Source of the DNA: Rheum nobile
Lineage: Eukaryota; Streptophyta; Magnoliopsida; Caryophyllales; Polygonaceae
Reading direction: 5' to 3'
Length of the DNA: 64,000 nucleotides
NCBI GenBank assembly: GCA_027886185.1
Contig: WOAB01000040.1
Coordinates: 8,308,001 to 8,372,000 of the forward strand
The translations under genes and the position numbers were made by a program. The notes under the pieces are model-generated. The model did no database searches and was not told where the DNA came from. It saw nothing but the letters and a program-made list of their open reading frames with translations. Position 1 is the first letter of the stretch, and the number at the start of each line of letters is the position of its first letter. Shown piece by piece: positions 22,936 to 36,100 of the stretch.

Positions 22936-24383
22936 AGTTTCATTTGGTTTTTTAGAATAAGTGAGTGTTAGTTATGAGAATGTTTTACTAATTTCATTTA
23001 GGTAATACAATTTTTTATTATTATTATTATATGAGAATGTTTTATCTATTTCTTTAAACTTATTAGTATTTAAATTTGAAATATTTTGTTTTGTTTGAAT
23101 AGTGTCTTCATTTTAAGTTCTTTTTTATTATTGAGTATTACACATGATTTTTCTGTTTTGTGAATTTTGTAAAGAGAAATATAAAAGAAGGGAACAAGAG
23201 AGAGGAGAGAAAATAGCGTAGAGCACATTTCTACACAATTCTGTTAGGCAAGTAATTTGTTTTTTCTTATTTTCTTTATGTACACATGCTGCAAAATAGA
23301 ATTATATTTAAACAAGGTGCAAAATATTACTTTAAGTGTTTAGTTTTGTTATAGATATATAATGCAGTAGATATATGGTTTCATCTAAACTAAATCGAGA
23401 AGGAAATAAAGATTATGATATATTATTAAGATTATATGTGATTTCATATTTACAAAAAAACTCAAGTATTTCAAAAGTACATTAAATATGTAGAATAATA
23501 TGTTTATTTTGTGTGTGTATATATAATTTTATATATATTGTCAAAATTCTAAAATAGAACATTTATAGGATATGGCAATTGTAGGGACATGTTTTACTGT
23601 ATATTATAGATATGAGATTGTTTTTAAAAAGCGTTTAAGGAAAATAATATATTAGAATGAGTGACTTTCTTTATGGAAAATAAATATTTTTGCATAGTTC
23701 TATAATTAAACATTTATAGGATATGAGATTGTTAGGATATGGTAATTTTTACATAAAAAAGCATATCGGCCATTTTAATATAATTTGAAGATCACATACG
23801 ATTACATATTCACTTATATATTATTTAAAAAAATCCTAACTTCTATAATGAGAAAAAATTCATGAAACATGTGTATATATATATATAATATATGCTTGAG
23901 GATGACACTACGACAAAACTAAGATGTTGTTAAATCCAAGGAGGCAGTGATGATTAAGAATTTTTTAAGTTAAACAAGGCTGCTCAAAGTCATCGAAACT
24001 CAAAGGTATTGTTTGTCTTTATGTCTTTTGATTTCTAAATGTTTATTGTGTGTCTTTTATGGCTTTGGATTTGGGTGTAGTGCAGTAGAGTACAACAAAC
24101 ATTTATTTACAATAAAATAAATTTTCTGGATTTGGGTGTATGACTTAATTTACAATTGAAGCATATATTTACAACTGATAAATTTTATGTTCACTTCTAT
24201 GATTTAGTTGTATATCATTTATTTACAACTAAATAAATTTTAATAACTCTATGTTCACTTCTAATTTATGTTCTACTATTTACTTCTAAGTTAATGAAAG
24301 TACCTATTATAGGTCAACTACTTACACTACTCCATGCTAAATTGCATGACAGTTTAAGCAAATATAATTCTTAGTATAGTAAA
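22936..24383. other. AT-rich DNA, no gene
   Basis: It contains a stretch (about 23165-23220) resembling 21990-22050 (AAGAGAGAGGAGAGAAAATA versus a diverged form) and a short TA microsatellite near 23875. Nothing else is supported. Confidence 0.45.
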
Positions 24384-25494
24384 CATACCTTTACACCTCT
24401 TTCATGTTTAGGTTAATCATTCAAATTTGGTCTATGAGTCCATCCCGAGGTCCATCATGACTTACTGTAACAAGAATAAATAAGTTAGATCCATATTATA
24501 AATATAAAGTAATTTGAAATATTATGATAATTTTTCAAGAGTGAGAACCATGACATGATTGTATGTCTTTAACAAAGTAAGAATTAATTGTGGCTATCTG
24601 ATTTTCTCAGTTCATAACCACATATCTTGGACATTTTATATTTAAACGTATGATGGAAAAAGTTTAGGATTAAGTCAGTAATTACAATTTTAAGTGAATG
24701 AATAAAAAAAATATAAGCTAAATATTTAAGACAAAAATAAACATACCTTTACACCTATTTCATGTTTAGGTTAATCATCCAAATTTGGTCTATGAGTCCA
24801 TTCCAAGGTCTAGCATTGCTTACTGTAACAAGAACAAATAAGTTAGATCCATATTATATATATAAAGTAATTTAAAATATTATGATAATTTTTCAAGAGT
24901 GAGAACCAGATATCTTGGATGTTTTATCTTTAAACCATCCAAGATATCCGGTTGAATATCTTTAACAAAGTAAGAAATTAATTGTGGCTATCTGATTTCC
25001 TTAATTCAGAACCGGATATGTTGGATGTTTTATCTTTAAACCTATGATTGAAAAAGTTTAGGGTTAAGTCAGTAATTACAATATAAGTGAATGATTAAAA
25101 AAAAGATAAGCTAAATATTTAAGTGATAAGTACAAATACCTTTACACCTCTTTCATGTTTAGGTTAATCATTCAAATTTGGTCTATGAGTCCATTCTGAG
25201 GTCCAACATGGCTTACTGTAACAAGAATAAATAAGTTAGATCCATATTATATATAGAGTAATTTCAAATATTATGATAATTTTTCAAGAGTGAGAACCAT
25301 GACCTGATTGTATATCTTTAACATAATATAAAATTAATTGTGGCTATCTGATTTCCTAAGTTCAGAACCAGATATATTCAATGTTTTATCTTTAAACCTA
25401 TGATGGAAAAAGTGTAGGGTTAAGTCAGTTATTACAATATAAGTGAATGAATAAAGCTGATATATAATCTAAATATTTAAGTTAGAAGGCCTAC
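24384..25494. repeat. About 360-bp tandem repeat, three copies
   Basis: Each unit opens with ACCTTTACACCT then TTCATGTTTAGGTTAATC, and continues through GGTCTATGAGTCCAT and AATTAATTGTGGCTATCTG to AGTGAATGA. Starts are near 24384, 24743 and 25136. A decayed partial unit follows to about 25680. Copies are similar enough to align by eye with small indels. It is non-coding. Confidence 0.85.
24904..24953. other. Hairpin inside the second 360-bp unit
   Basis: An 18-bp inverted repeat with one mismatch (AACCAGATATCTTGGATG and its partner, 24904-24921 and 24936-24953) encloses a 14-nt loop. The other two units have only the left arm, so the right arm replaced sequence in this copy alone. Confidence 0.75.
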
Positions 25495-25819
25495 CTTTCA
25501 GAATATTATCAAACTGAACTTCACATTTTAGGTATCTGATTTCCAGTTCATAACCACCTATATTGGAGGTTATATCTTGATACCTATGATGGCAAAAAGG
25601 TAAAGGAACAGTAATTAGAAAATAAGTTAATACAAATGATATAAATTGTTATGCGAGAATGACTACCTTGCAGAATATGGGCATTCTGGACTTGATATTC
25701 CCAATGTAATTATAAATTTTGTTAATAGGGCCAACTCGTGCTCACATGTAATCAGAAAGAGGAAAGAAATTATAAAGATGAATATTGTTTAGAAAAATGT
25801 ACTATAATTTATGAAATTA

Positions 25820-25895
25820 CGGTTAAGGTTTAGTGTTTAGGGTTAGGGTTAAGGGTTAGGATTATGGTTTAGGGTTAGGGTTTAGGGTTTAGGGT
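25820..25895 (+). repeat. Short telomere-like tract
   Basis: Mixed TTTAGGG and TTAGGG units (for example GGTTTAGGGTTTAGGGTC). This is denser than the 20.3-21.2 kb tract but only about 75 bp long. Confidence 0.7.
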
Positions 25896-26039
25896 CACAT
25901 ACAATTTAAATAACAAACCCTAATTAACATATCGTGCTAACTAAAGAACAAGCTGTCAAAGAACCTAAGGTCAAGTTACATCACAAATTAAATATTATTA
26001 AACATATTGGGTTGGGCTACACATACAAAGTTATAAATC

Positions 26040-26600
<561 letters not shown>

Positions 26601-27040
26601 CTCCCTCTTCAAGATCTCCTTTTTTGGATCTGAAACCCCTCGGCGGTGGATCTGATGAAGCTGAAGCGTGAAAGGTCACCTCTTCAAAGGACTTTGTTTT
26701 CGATTTGAAATTTGTGAAAAAGGAAAGGGAAAGGGTTGGCCTGGATTTAGAGAAAGAGAAATAGAAACGGCAAGGTTGAAGCTGTAAATAGAAATCGCCA
26801 TGGATTTGGATGTTTGAAAAGGAAAGAAAGTTTGAAGCTTCAAGTGTCACAGAAAATGAGAGAGAGAAAGCGAAACGGCAAAATGAAAGAAAGAGAAGTG
26901 ATAGGGTTTACGCATGTATAGATGGATCTGGAACCTTTGTCTTTTTTATTTTTTTAAAATACAAATACCTTCTATTTGTAGAAACCAATTTGAAGCCCAT
27001 TAAACCAATTGGAATTGAGCTTATATTGTTTTTTTTTCGG

Positions 27041-27670
27041 GTATATGAGCCCATTTAATTTGATCAGGGTCATTAATACTATTAAACATGTAATGGGCCA
27101 ATAAGCCCATTACTTATTTATATTTGTTTTTAAAATTAAACATATAAAAAATTTGTTAGTCGGTTGTATTAAATTGTATATATACATATTGGGGCGAATT
27201 TTTTTGGCCAGAAATACAAATTTAGGTAATTTTGAATTTGGGCCTAAAGCCCAAAATAAGCCCATTAAAGTTTAGCAATCTCATTACAATTATTAATCAT
27301 TAAATGGGCCAATAAGCCAATTAAAAGTTTATACTACATATCTGTCAATATTTTCCGAAAATATAGATTTGGGTCGCAAATACAAATTTGTGAACTTTGT
27401 AATTGAGCCTATAAGCTCATTAAAGTTTATTAGGCTAATTTAATTTTTAATCATGTAATGGGCCAATAAGCCCAATAATTAATTTATGTTTTATTTATAA
27501 ATATAAATATATTAAAAAAAGGAATAGTCGATTGTATTAGATTTTATTTATTCATCTTGGGCCGCAAGGCCCGCAAATACAAATTTGTGAAATTTGTATT
27601 TGGGCCTATAAGGCCATTACATTTTATCAGGCTCCTTATAATTAATAAACATTAAATGCACTAATAAGCC
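27041..27670. repeat. Array of GGGCC/AAGCCC modules, period about 180 bp
   Basis: Four modules near 27041, 27238, 27405 and 27597, plus one at 26048, share GGGCCTATAAGCCCATTA, a CAGGCTCATTA-like middle and TGGGCCAATAAGCCCAT. The last three are spaced about 170-190 bp, with AATACAAATTTGTGAA between some of them. GGGCC...AAGCCC is itself near-palindromic. It is probably a decayed tandem array. Confidence 0.7.
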
Positions 27671-28105
27671 CATTATAATTTTAGTCTACAGAAATGTCAG
27701 TTTTTTTCACAAAGCAATTTTTCAATTCGCTTCTTTCAATCAATTCATGGCAAAAACAGAAGTCGTATTTAATCCAAAAACATTCAAAGAAAGAACAGAT
27801 CTAACCAAGCATTCATACCTGCTAAAATTAATCTAGCTAAATTTATCATTCTGTCTATCTATAAACTAATTAACCATAAGAAAACGATTCATTTGAAATC
27901 ATTGTTTTCAATCATATCAGGCAGTAATGAACCCAAAAAAAACATTCCAGATCCATTTTTAAATCCAAAATCTACATATTATTGTTTCTTGTGTTATTCA
28001 AATGTAAATCGCCAGAGTGGAGATAAACATATATAGATAGAAAAAGAGAGACACACAGACAAAGACAAAGATATAAAGAGACACATAGAGAGAGAGAGGA
28101 ACTCA
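27590..28105. repeat. Segmental duplication, copy B
   Basis: Partner of 26040-26600. It ends in a short AGAGAGAG run (28087-28099) in place of the long microsatellite. Confidence 0.7.
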
Positions 28106-28211
28106 CGCATGGTAGAATTAGGGTTTAGTTTCCCCCACAGTAGATCGAGCCATAGTCTCCTCATCAACCGTCGTGTGGCTTTGCACGTTAAAGGAAAACA
28201 AAGCATCACAG

Positions 28212-30526
28212 TGTAATACCCCTCATTTTAATAAAGAGTATTTTGATAATTTTCCTAACTCCTGTATCACAAACCGGATTAATTTCAGAGAAGTTCAGAC
28301 ACTCTGTAATTTGTTTGATCTCTGTAATATTTTTTCCTGAGTGGTATAAAATACATTCGATGTATTTTCGGGGCTTAGAATACTCATTCGGGTGCAAAGA
28401 TGTTAATCGAGTACGAATATATTTAACCTGGAGTTAAAAACTCGTACCCGTACTTAACCCGGACAAAAGAGGACAAAAGGGCCCAGATTTGGCCTTGACC
28501 GCACCCGCGGTCAAGTGGCCGCACCCCGCGGTGAAGGCTATTTTCTGAGGCGGTCAGGTGGAAGCTCACCGCACCCGCGGTGGAGGCACCGCACCCCGCA
28601 GTGTCATCATTTCTTCTCTGCAGCGCCGGACTTCAGACGTCGCGTCTGAACTGAGCTGCTTGTTCATTCTGGTCGGGCGACGCAACTGCTTGATCGACGC
28701 ACCTGCTTGCTTGTGTGCTGCTTGTTGGGCTCTATAAAAGGAGGAGATCTGGAGTTGTGTGGAGCACTCCAATCCGAGCTCTCTCCCTCTCAAATCTCTC
28801 ATCTCCATTGTTACCGGAAAGCTCAAGCTTTCGCCGGAATGTCGCCGGAGCTACCATAGGAGGAGAAGGTACTCTCCAAGTGGTGTTTGGAAGTGCAAGG
28901 AATTGGGAAGTCGAAGCCCATCCTAATCGAATCCAAATGCGTTGATCTAGGTGAGTTCTCGTCGTCGTCTCGCCACTGTCACGCCACCGCACCGGCGGCA
29001 GGGCCGGCGCACCCGCGGTGTGTCTGGGCTCGTGGTGTGGCTTTGTGCTTTGTGGTCTCGATCGGGGCTTCGTTCCTTCGATTTAGTTCGTCTTTCTTTA
29101 CATTCAGATAATTTATTGTCGAATCTAACTTAGGATTTCATTATGGGTCGTTCTGTAGGGATCTGAAATCCGAGTTTTGTCCCCGTTCCGGACCCAGAAA
29201 CCATCATCGTTCGAACGTTCGTCTGATCTAAGGCAAGTGGCGGTTCTCTCTTGCTTATCATTTCATATTTATATTGATTATCAATTGTTTAATTGTTAAT
29301 TAACTTGGGATGATTTACTGTTTTCGTTGGGAACAGTTTTGATAAATGATGTGATTAAAACATGATATTATAATAGGTTGTATATCTGCTAGAACAATGT
29401 TATTATAGATATATATGTATGATGATTACCTTAAGGGCATTGATGTGGACTATTGTGTGCTTGAACTGTTTAGTTAGCACGAGTATTCGTAGTAACGCTA
29501 TTGGGGTCCTGCGAGGTCCAGTCGTTTCTTTATAACCATGGTGGTTAGGACAACCTAACACCATATTACAGGTCATGACCATCCCCTATCCGAGTATAGG
29601 GGTGATGCACTTAGCTAGTGTCACATATTTCGAGAGTTGCTCCCAAGAGGTATCTCATCTCGGGACGAGGTGATCATGATAAAAGCTTATAACGTGATGC
29701 ACGTTTTTGGAATTAAATAAGATAAGTGCCGTTGTCGCACACAATTAATATATCTCAGGCGAGTAGTGCAGCTAGGAAAGCCTCGTCTAGACTTTGGTCA
29801 GAGTAAAGTTCTCTTTCCAATCTGAATTCACATTATGCGGTGAGGTTGGTCGTGAACCGAAACACCAAGTCATTTTAAACTCTTGTGTGAACTTATATGT
29901 TCCCCAACATTTGTCATACTTCCGATAAGACTCAATTCGTTGGAGTCTTCTTTTCATATGTTTCGATAAGGCTCGTTCTTTTGGAGTCTTCTCTTGATCA
30001 TACTGTTTCATATATTTCTATGGGAGTATGGTGGTTGACTATCGTCATCGACTTTTATTCGAGAAGCGATGAGTCTAACCTAATACGACTACTTAGAACC
30101 TTTCTGTTTTACCCTTGCATAGTCTTTCATTAGACTAACCAATCGGTTATATTCCCTTGCATGGTTGGCTGGTGTCATCCGTCTCATACGGCACATCAGA
30201 TAAACTGCAGTTCCGATGAAGGCTAGAAACGACAACGAAGGCAGTTGGGATTTCAAAGAGTTTTACCAGGTTGAGATTCCTTGGCGGTGATCGTTGTGAT
30301 CAAGACTTTATGTCATTTACTTTACAAAGACTTCCGCTGTATTTCTGATGTATTTGGAATTATGTTGTAATTCCGAGACTACGGTCTAAATGAAAGTTAT
30401 GATATTTGTGTTATAACTGTTGTTTTATGATTTGCATAAACTGGTTAAGCCTTGGGTGACATCGGACAGAACGTTTGAGGTCACTGGCGGTAATACTTTC
30501 AAGGATATATATTTGGGGGTGTTACA
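28212..30526 (+). repeat. 5' LTR of the chromovirus (2315 bp)
   Basis: It opens TGTAATACCCCTCATTTTAA and ends GGTGTTACA just before the primer-binding site. It contains GC-rich blocks near 28495-28610 (ACCGCACCCGCGGT, CCGCACCCCGCGGTG). CTATAAAAGGAGGA near 28731-28744 is a good TATA box. Apparent open frames here (for example 28566-28826) recur in the other LTR through homology and are not supported as genes. Confidence 0.92.
28731..28739 (+). promoter_or_regulatory. Probable TATA box of the chromovirus LTR
   Basis: CTATAAAAG is conserved in the other LTR near 37240. It lies mid-LTR, where a U3/R border would fit. Confidence 0.55.
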
Positions 30527-30530
30527 GATT

Positions 30531-30542
30531 TGGTATCAGAGC
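30531..30542 (+). other. Primer-binding site (initiator Met tRNA type)
   Basis: TGGTATCAGAGC lies four bases after the LTR end, the standard position for plant LTR retrotransposons. It has no counterpart in the second copy, where this part of the leader is missing. Confidence 0.9.
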
Positions 30543-30760
30543 CGAATTTTTTTTAAACGGGTGGGTTTTAAAACATTTTCTTGGAACAAATTTTTTTATA
30601 AACCGTTTACTCGTTTGAAACTGAGAAATGTTTTAGAAGGCTCTGAATTTCCAAGTAAAATTTTTATTCTGTCGATCTAGTCATGCCTTTTCTTTAGTCC
30701 GATATGGAAGCGAACTTCTATATCTAGAAAGACTAACTCTCTTCTCGTCGCCCGTAGATT

Positions 30761-31675
30761 ATGGGTGATTTCTGTTCTCTTCAAAGGGACTCAGAAGAAG
30801 CCGAGGTGACTCCGCCATCTCCAGTGAGGCTTGAGTTCCCGGTTCCCCTGCGATATTTCGAGATTGGAGAGTCTAGTAGTCCACTCAAGGAGGTGAAGAC
30901 CATATTCCCTGAGTCGGTAGTGTTAGTATCCGACGATGCCATGGTTCCTGTAGTAGAGCCTACAGAGGAGCCAAGGGAGGACGCTGAGGATGAAGAGGAG
31001 TTGTCAAGGTACGCAAGAGGATACTACAACAACGATTACATGATGGAGATGATTCCCGAAGAGGAAAATCCTGAGGAAGATCCTGAAGAAGAGGAGGATC
31101 CCGAGGAAGATCCTGAAGAAGAGGAGGACCCCGAGGAGGACCTCGAGGGGCAAGGCCACGAGTCTGATGGATTAGAGCGCTTATTGGTGGGCAGCGAGGA
31201 CCCGGGAGTGGATTTTATCTATCCAAGTCCAGAGTTGCCGCCTGAGCAAGCATACTCGCCATTGACTCCGGCCGATTGGGAGGCACTCTACGCTGAATAT
31301 GGCATCAGAAGGGGTGGTCCACCCAATGCATCTGAGGACTCACAACCTATTCCTGCTCAGAGAAGGCTAATATTGAGTTCTGACTCGCGAGAGGCACTTC
31401 GCCTGAGTCAAATGATTTCCCCTGAAGAGCGCCGCTATATGGATGATGCGGTTGAGCATACTCGAAGAAGGGTAAGACCAGGAGATTCAGATGAGACTGA
31501 TCAGTGTGTTCCTACTCCTAGGATAAGGCCGAGGACACCAGGACTAAGGAATGAGTCATGTACTCCAGGGCCGAGCAGGGTAAGAAGTTCATCGCCAGAC
31601 TCCGATGGTGAACCCCATTCGAAGAAGCCTTGTATGGGAAGTTTGCCTTATAGGAAATGCTTCAGGGCACCTTGA
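30761..31675 (+). CDS. Acidic ORF upstream of gag in the chromovirus, 304 aa, copy 1
   Basis: An open frame from a real ATG lies between the primer-binding site and gag. It is highly acidic, with a tandem 10-residue repeat (DPEEDPEEEE, near residues 103-130). A possibly folded segment follows: YPSPELPPEQAYSPLTPADW and LYAEYGIRRGG. The Arg/Ser/Pro-rich C-terminus (RPRTPGLRNES) ends KKPCMGSLPYRK. No known domain was recognised. Its partner at 39834-40748 is also fully open, with 17 of 304 residues different. Standard chromoviruses begin with gag, so this is an added leader ORF. It could be a regulatory or host-derived protein; the function is unknown. Confidence 0.7.
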   Translation: MGDFCSLQRDSEEAEVTPPSPVRLEFPVPLRYFEIGESSSPLKEVKTIFPESVVLVSDDAMVPVVEPTEEPREDAEDEEELSRYARGYYNNDYMMEMIPEEENPEEDPEEEEDPEEDPEEEEDPEEDLEGQGHESDGLERLLVGSEDPGVDFIYPSPELPPEQAYSPLTPADWEALYAEYGIRRGGPPNASEDSQPIPAQRRLILSSDSREALRLSQMISPEERRYMDDAVEHTRRRVRPGDSDETDQCVPTPRIRPRTPGLRNESCTPGPSRVRSSSPDSDGEPHSKKPCMGSLPYRKCFRAP

Positions 31676-31920
31676 TAAGGGCCGATATTGATTGTAGAAG
31701 TTTCTTTTCTAGTATTTCAGAGTTGTTTTGTTAAGTACAGTAATCTCCGATCAATTTTGTCCCGTCGCTCGGGAGATTCCTTTTGTAGAAGCTTGTAAAT
31801 CGGTTTGAGTTCATCTATGAAAATTACCAAGTTGATCTATTCTGAGTTGATTTTTATTACATTGAGTATATTGGAATGATATTAACGTCATAAAATACTT
31901 GGAATTTGATCGGTAAACAG

Positions 31921-33135
31921 ATGGTGAACACAAGGAATACCATTCGTACTGGTGCTGGGCCAAGCAACGACCCCAGACCAAACATGAGGAATGTCGCAAA
32001 CCCTATAGAGGAACACGAGTCTGTTTCCAACAACAACCCAAGGGGCAGTGACCAAGCTCAAGTCAACACTCCAGTGATATTCGATGCCGCACCAGTGGAA
32101 GCTATTCGGGGAATTGTAATGCAAGCATTCACCGATATTATGCGACCAAACGTTCCTCAGGCACAAGCTGTGTCAATTCCTACAGCGGTTCCTAGATTTG
32201 AAGAGTCAGCTATTCATGTACCTCATGAAGAAGCAGTCAGGAACATAGGCAATTATGGCCGAGCACTGAAGGCCATTAGCTCTATGAGGCCCGATTGTTA
32301 TGATGGGAAAGGAGAGCCAGTCAGGGTGGCACATTGGTTCTCACACATGGAGAGACTATTCCGCAATGTTGAGTGCACTGAAGCTGAGAAAGTGCACATT
32401 GCTTCCCTACAACTGAAGGAAGTAGCTAGCGAGTGGTGGGAAGGTACCGGTCTAGCCGATCACCCCGCTTTGAACTGGGAGATGTTCAAAGCCAAGATGA
32501 CCGATCATTTCTTTTCCCGAGCTATGAGGGAACAAAAACACAAGGAGTTTCTATATCCAAGGATGGATGGTTTGAAAGTGACTGAGCTTGTGGCCAAGTT
32601 CAATCATCTATTGCAGTATGCTGGGCCGGAGGTGTCCGGCGAGGAACAAAAGATCTGGTATTTCCACGAGTGGATGAATCTAGATATTAAGCCACAGATG
32701 CTCTACTTTGGAGCAATATGTGGACGTTGCTTACAAGTTGGAGGTGACTCTGGAGGAGTCAACAAAGAAACATAATCGCCAGAGGTCAATGCAGAATCAA
32801 CCTCAGGCAAGTGGATTCAAGCGTCCTGCGCCACCGTCTAATTTTGCCAAGTCTAGCAAAGCAAAGACGGATACGACTCATGGAAGGTCTACGCAGCAAC
32901 CGGGTCAAGGCAAGAATCCGATTCAATGTTACAATTGTGGTGCATCAGGACACATGTGTGTATGAAGGAAAGGAAGACATGCTTCGGCTGTGGAAATGAA
33001 GGGCACGTGCAGAAATTCTGTCCGCAGGGAAGGCAGAAAGGAGCTGAATTACAGCAGGGGTCTGTTAGTCAGAACAATCGACCCAGGTTTAAACCAGTGG
33101 AAGCTCCTAGTCCTTCGATGCAGACAACTGCATAG
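31921..33135 (+). pseudogene. Chromovirus gag with CCHC zinc knuckles, frameshifted
   Basis: It starts MVNTRNTIRTGAG, a common gypsy Gag start. The retrotransposon gag domain (VAHWFSHMERLFRNVECTEA, then LQLKEVASEWWEG) covers roughly residues 130-270. A frameshift near 32700 moves the frame. The continuation includes YNCGASGHM, where a stop follows at 32963, and FGCGNEGHVQKFCP in another frame, so the paired knuckles are split. A TAG at 33133-33135 ends the last frame before protease. It is a clearly recent relic. Confidence 0.85.
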
Positions 33136-36100
33136 AACAAGGGGAAAACCCCAACTGCTTCTGGAGGTCAGGGTCAACGCCTTTACGAGATGCGTGAGGT
33201 TGATGGACCCAATGCTCCAATTGCTCAAGGTACTCTATACCTTCATTCTACTTCTGTGTGTATGCTGTTTGATTCGGGTGCTACTCATTCTTTCATTTCG
33301 GAAAGTTGTGTCAGTAAGTTAGGCTTAGTATGCAACGAGGTTTGTGAACCTTTCGTTGTGAATCTTCCTAACGGTGAACATTTAGTGGGCACCAAGCATC
33401 TGTCAGAATTTCCAATTACCATTCAGGGTAAGAAGTTCGAAGCAGATTTGATCTGTATAGCCATGGCTCCATACGACATTATTCTCGGCATGGATTGGCT
33501 GACGCGTCATGGGGCGGTAATCGATTTTAGCTCAAGGACTGTGATGGTGTCATCTGGGGGCCAGTATGTATCCAAGTTTAAGGGTCGTGATGACACTGAT
33601 AACGGCAGGCTTATCAATGCGATGGCTGCGTTTAAGCTACTTCGACAAGGTTGTGTCGGGTACCTGTGCTATCTGGACGATCCCAAGAAAGATGAACCTT
33701 CAGTTCCTGATATTCCGGTCATTTGTGAGTTTCCAAGCGTCTTTCCGGAGGAGATTCCTGGTTTACCCCCGTATCGTGACGTAGAGTTTACCATTGATCT
33801 CGAGCCAGGTACCGCGCCGATTTCTAAAGCACCGTACCGGATGGCTCCTGTTGAGATGCAAGAGTTGAAGAAGCAACTCGAGGATCTTCTTGAGAAAGGC
33901 TATATAAGGCCGAGTGCATCGCCTTGGGGTGCTCCGGTCTTGTTCGTCAAGAAGAAGGATGGATCGTTTTGACTTTGTATCGACTATCGTGAGTTGAATA
34001 AAGTCACGATCAAGAATAAGTATCCGTTGCCAAGGATTGATGATCTGTTGGATCAACTACAGGGAGCCAAAGTCTTTTCCAAAATCGATCTGAGGTCTGG
34101 TTACCATCAGCTCAAGATTCGTGAGGAAGATATTCTGAGGACTGCATTCCGGACGAGATAAGGTCACTACGAGTTCGTAGTCATGTCATTTGGACTTACT
34201 AATGCTCCAGCGGTCTTTATGGATCTCATGGATCGATGTTTTCTCCAGTACTTGGATAAGTTCGTGGTGGTCTTCATCGATGACATTTTGATCTATTCCC
34301 CGAGCGTGGAAGCTCATGAGGAACATCTTCGGATTACCTTGTCAGTCCTTAGACAAAATTAGCTGTACGTAAAATTTTCTAAGTGTGACTTTTGGATCAA
34401 GGAAGTGGCTTTCTTAGGTCATATGATCAATGAGAATGGGGTTATGGTTGATCCCCAGAAGATTGAAGCGGTAGCCAATTGGAAGCGGCCTCAGAATATG
34501 AAGGAGGTACGCAGTTTTCTAGGACTCGCTGGATATTATAGACGGTTCGTGGAAGGATTTTCTAAGATCGCTCTACCTATGACCGGTTTGCTCCGCAAAG
34601 TCCATAAGAAGTTTGTCTGGGATGACAAGTGCGAGGCCAGTTTTCAAAAGCTAAAGCAATGTCTGACCTCCGCACCAGTATTAGCGCTACCGGAAGGGAT
34701 TGATGGTTATGTGGTCTATAGTGATGCTTCGAAGTGTGGTTTGGGATGTGTATTGATGCAGAGAGGCAGAGTGATTGCATACGCATCTAGACAATTGAAA
34801 ACCTTTGAAGCAAACTATCCGACGCATGATCTAGAACTAGCAACTGTAGTGTTTGAGCTAAAGATTTGGAGACACTATCTCTATGGTGTAAGGTGCCAAG
34901 TCTTCACCGATCACAAGAGTCTCAAGTATGTGTTCACTCAGAAGGAGTTGAATATGAGACAATGTCGCTGGTTAGAGCTACTCAAAGACATCGAATTATT
35001 GTATCATCCGGGCAAGGCTAATGTAGTAGCCGATGCATTGAGCCGGAAGACGCCGCACGAGACTGTAGTGGATCTACTTACTGCTTAGACCAAGCTGAAC
35101 CAAGGATTGTGCGAAATTGAAGTCTTGTACGATCAACATCGTGGATACCTGAGTATGCTTGAATTTCAGGTTACGCTACTTGATCAAATGAGGGAGAAGC
35201 AGGTGGATGACGTGGTTTTGGTGAAGCTAAGCAGTGAAGTTATGGACGGGAAAGCTCCCAGTTTCGTGATTCAGGAAGATGGATCGCTCTGGTTTCAGGA
35301 CTGGATCTGTGTGCTTGACGTTGATGGCCTTCGCCAGTTGGTGATGAACGAGGCCCATTCGTCAGCTTATTCTGTACATCCAGGCTCTAGCAAGATGTAC
35401 AAGGGCCTCAGAAAGAAATTCCGGTGGCCCAACATGAAGTGGGATGTAACAGAGTTTGTGGCGAAATGCTTGACTTGTCAGAAGGTCAAGATAGAACACC
35501 GCAGATCAGGTGGTGAGTTACTACCTCTTCTAGTGCCAGAATGGAAATGGGAGGATATTGCTATGGATTTTGTCACGGGGCTGCCAAAGACTCAAAGTCA
35601 AAAGGATGCTATATGGGTAATCATTGACAGACTCACGAAGAGTGCTCACTTCGTGGCTATCAAGTCAACATGGGGAACCCAAAAGCTATCAGAAGTGTTC
35701 CTACACGAGATTGTCCGTTTGCATGGTACTCCAAAGACCATTGTATCGGATCGTGATGGCAGATTCATGTCGAGATTCTGGAAAGAACTCCACAAGGCCA
35801 TGGGAACCGAGTTGAGGTTCAGTACTGCGTTTCATCCTCAAACGGATGGACAGTCTGAGAGGACCATCCAAACCTTGGAAGATATGCTAAGAGCTTGTAT
35901 ACTCGATCGTCCGACTAGCTGGGAGAACAACCTGAGTCTGATTGAGTTCACGTACAACAACAGTTGGCCTGCTACCATAAAGATGGCTCCATTCGAGGCT
36001 TTGTACGGTCGAAGGTGCAAATCTCCAATTTGTTGGGATGAGAATACCGACAAGGTTCTGCTCGGACTGGAATTAGTCAAAAGGACTGCCTCGAACATTG

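Noticed and set aside
24384..25494. CRISPR-like array
   Set aside because: Units are about 360 bp, with no short repeat-spacer pattern, in a plant nuclear context.
28566..29133. Open frames inside the chromovirus LTR, repeated at 37075-37642
   Set aside because: Conservation is explained by LTR homology. They overlap on both strands and contain no known domain.
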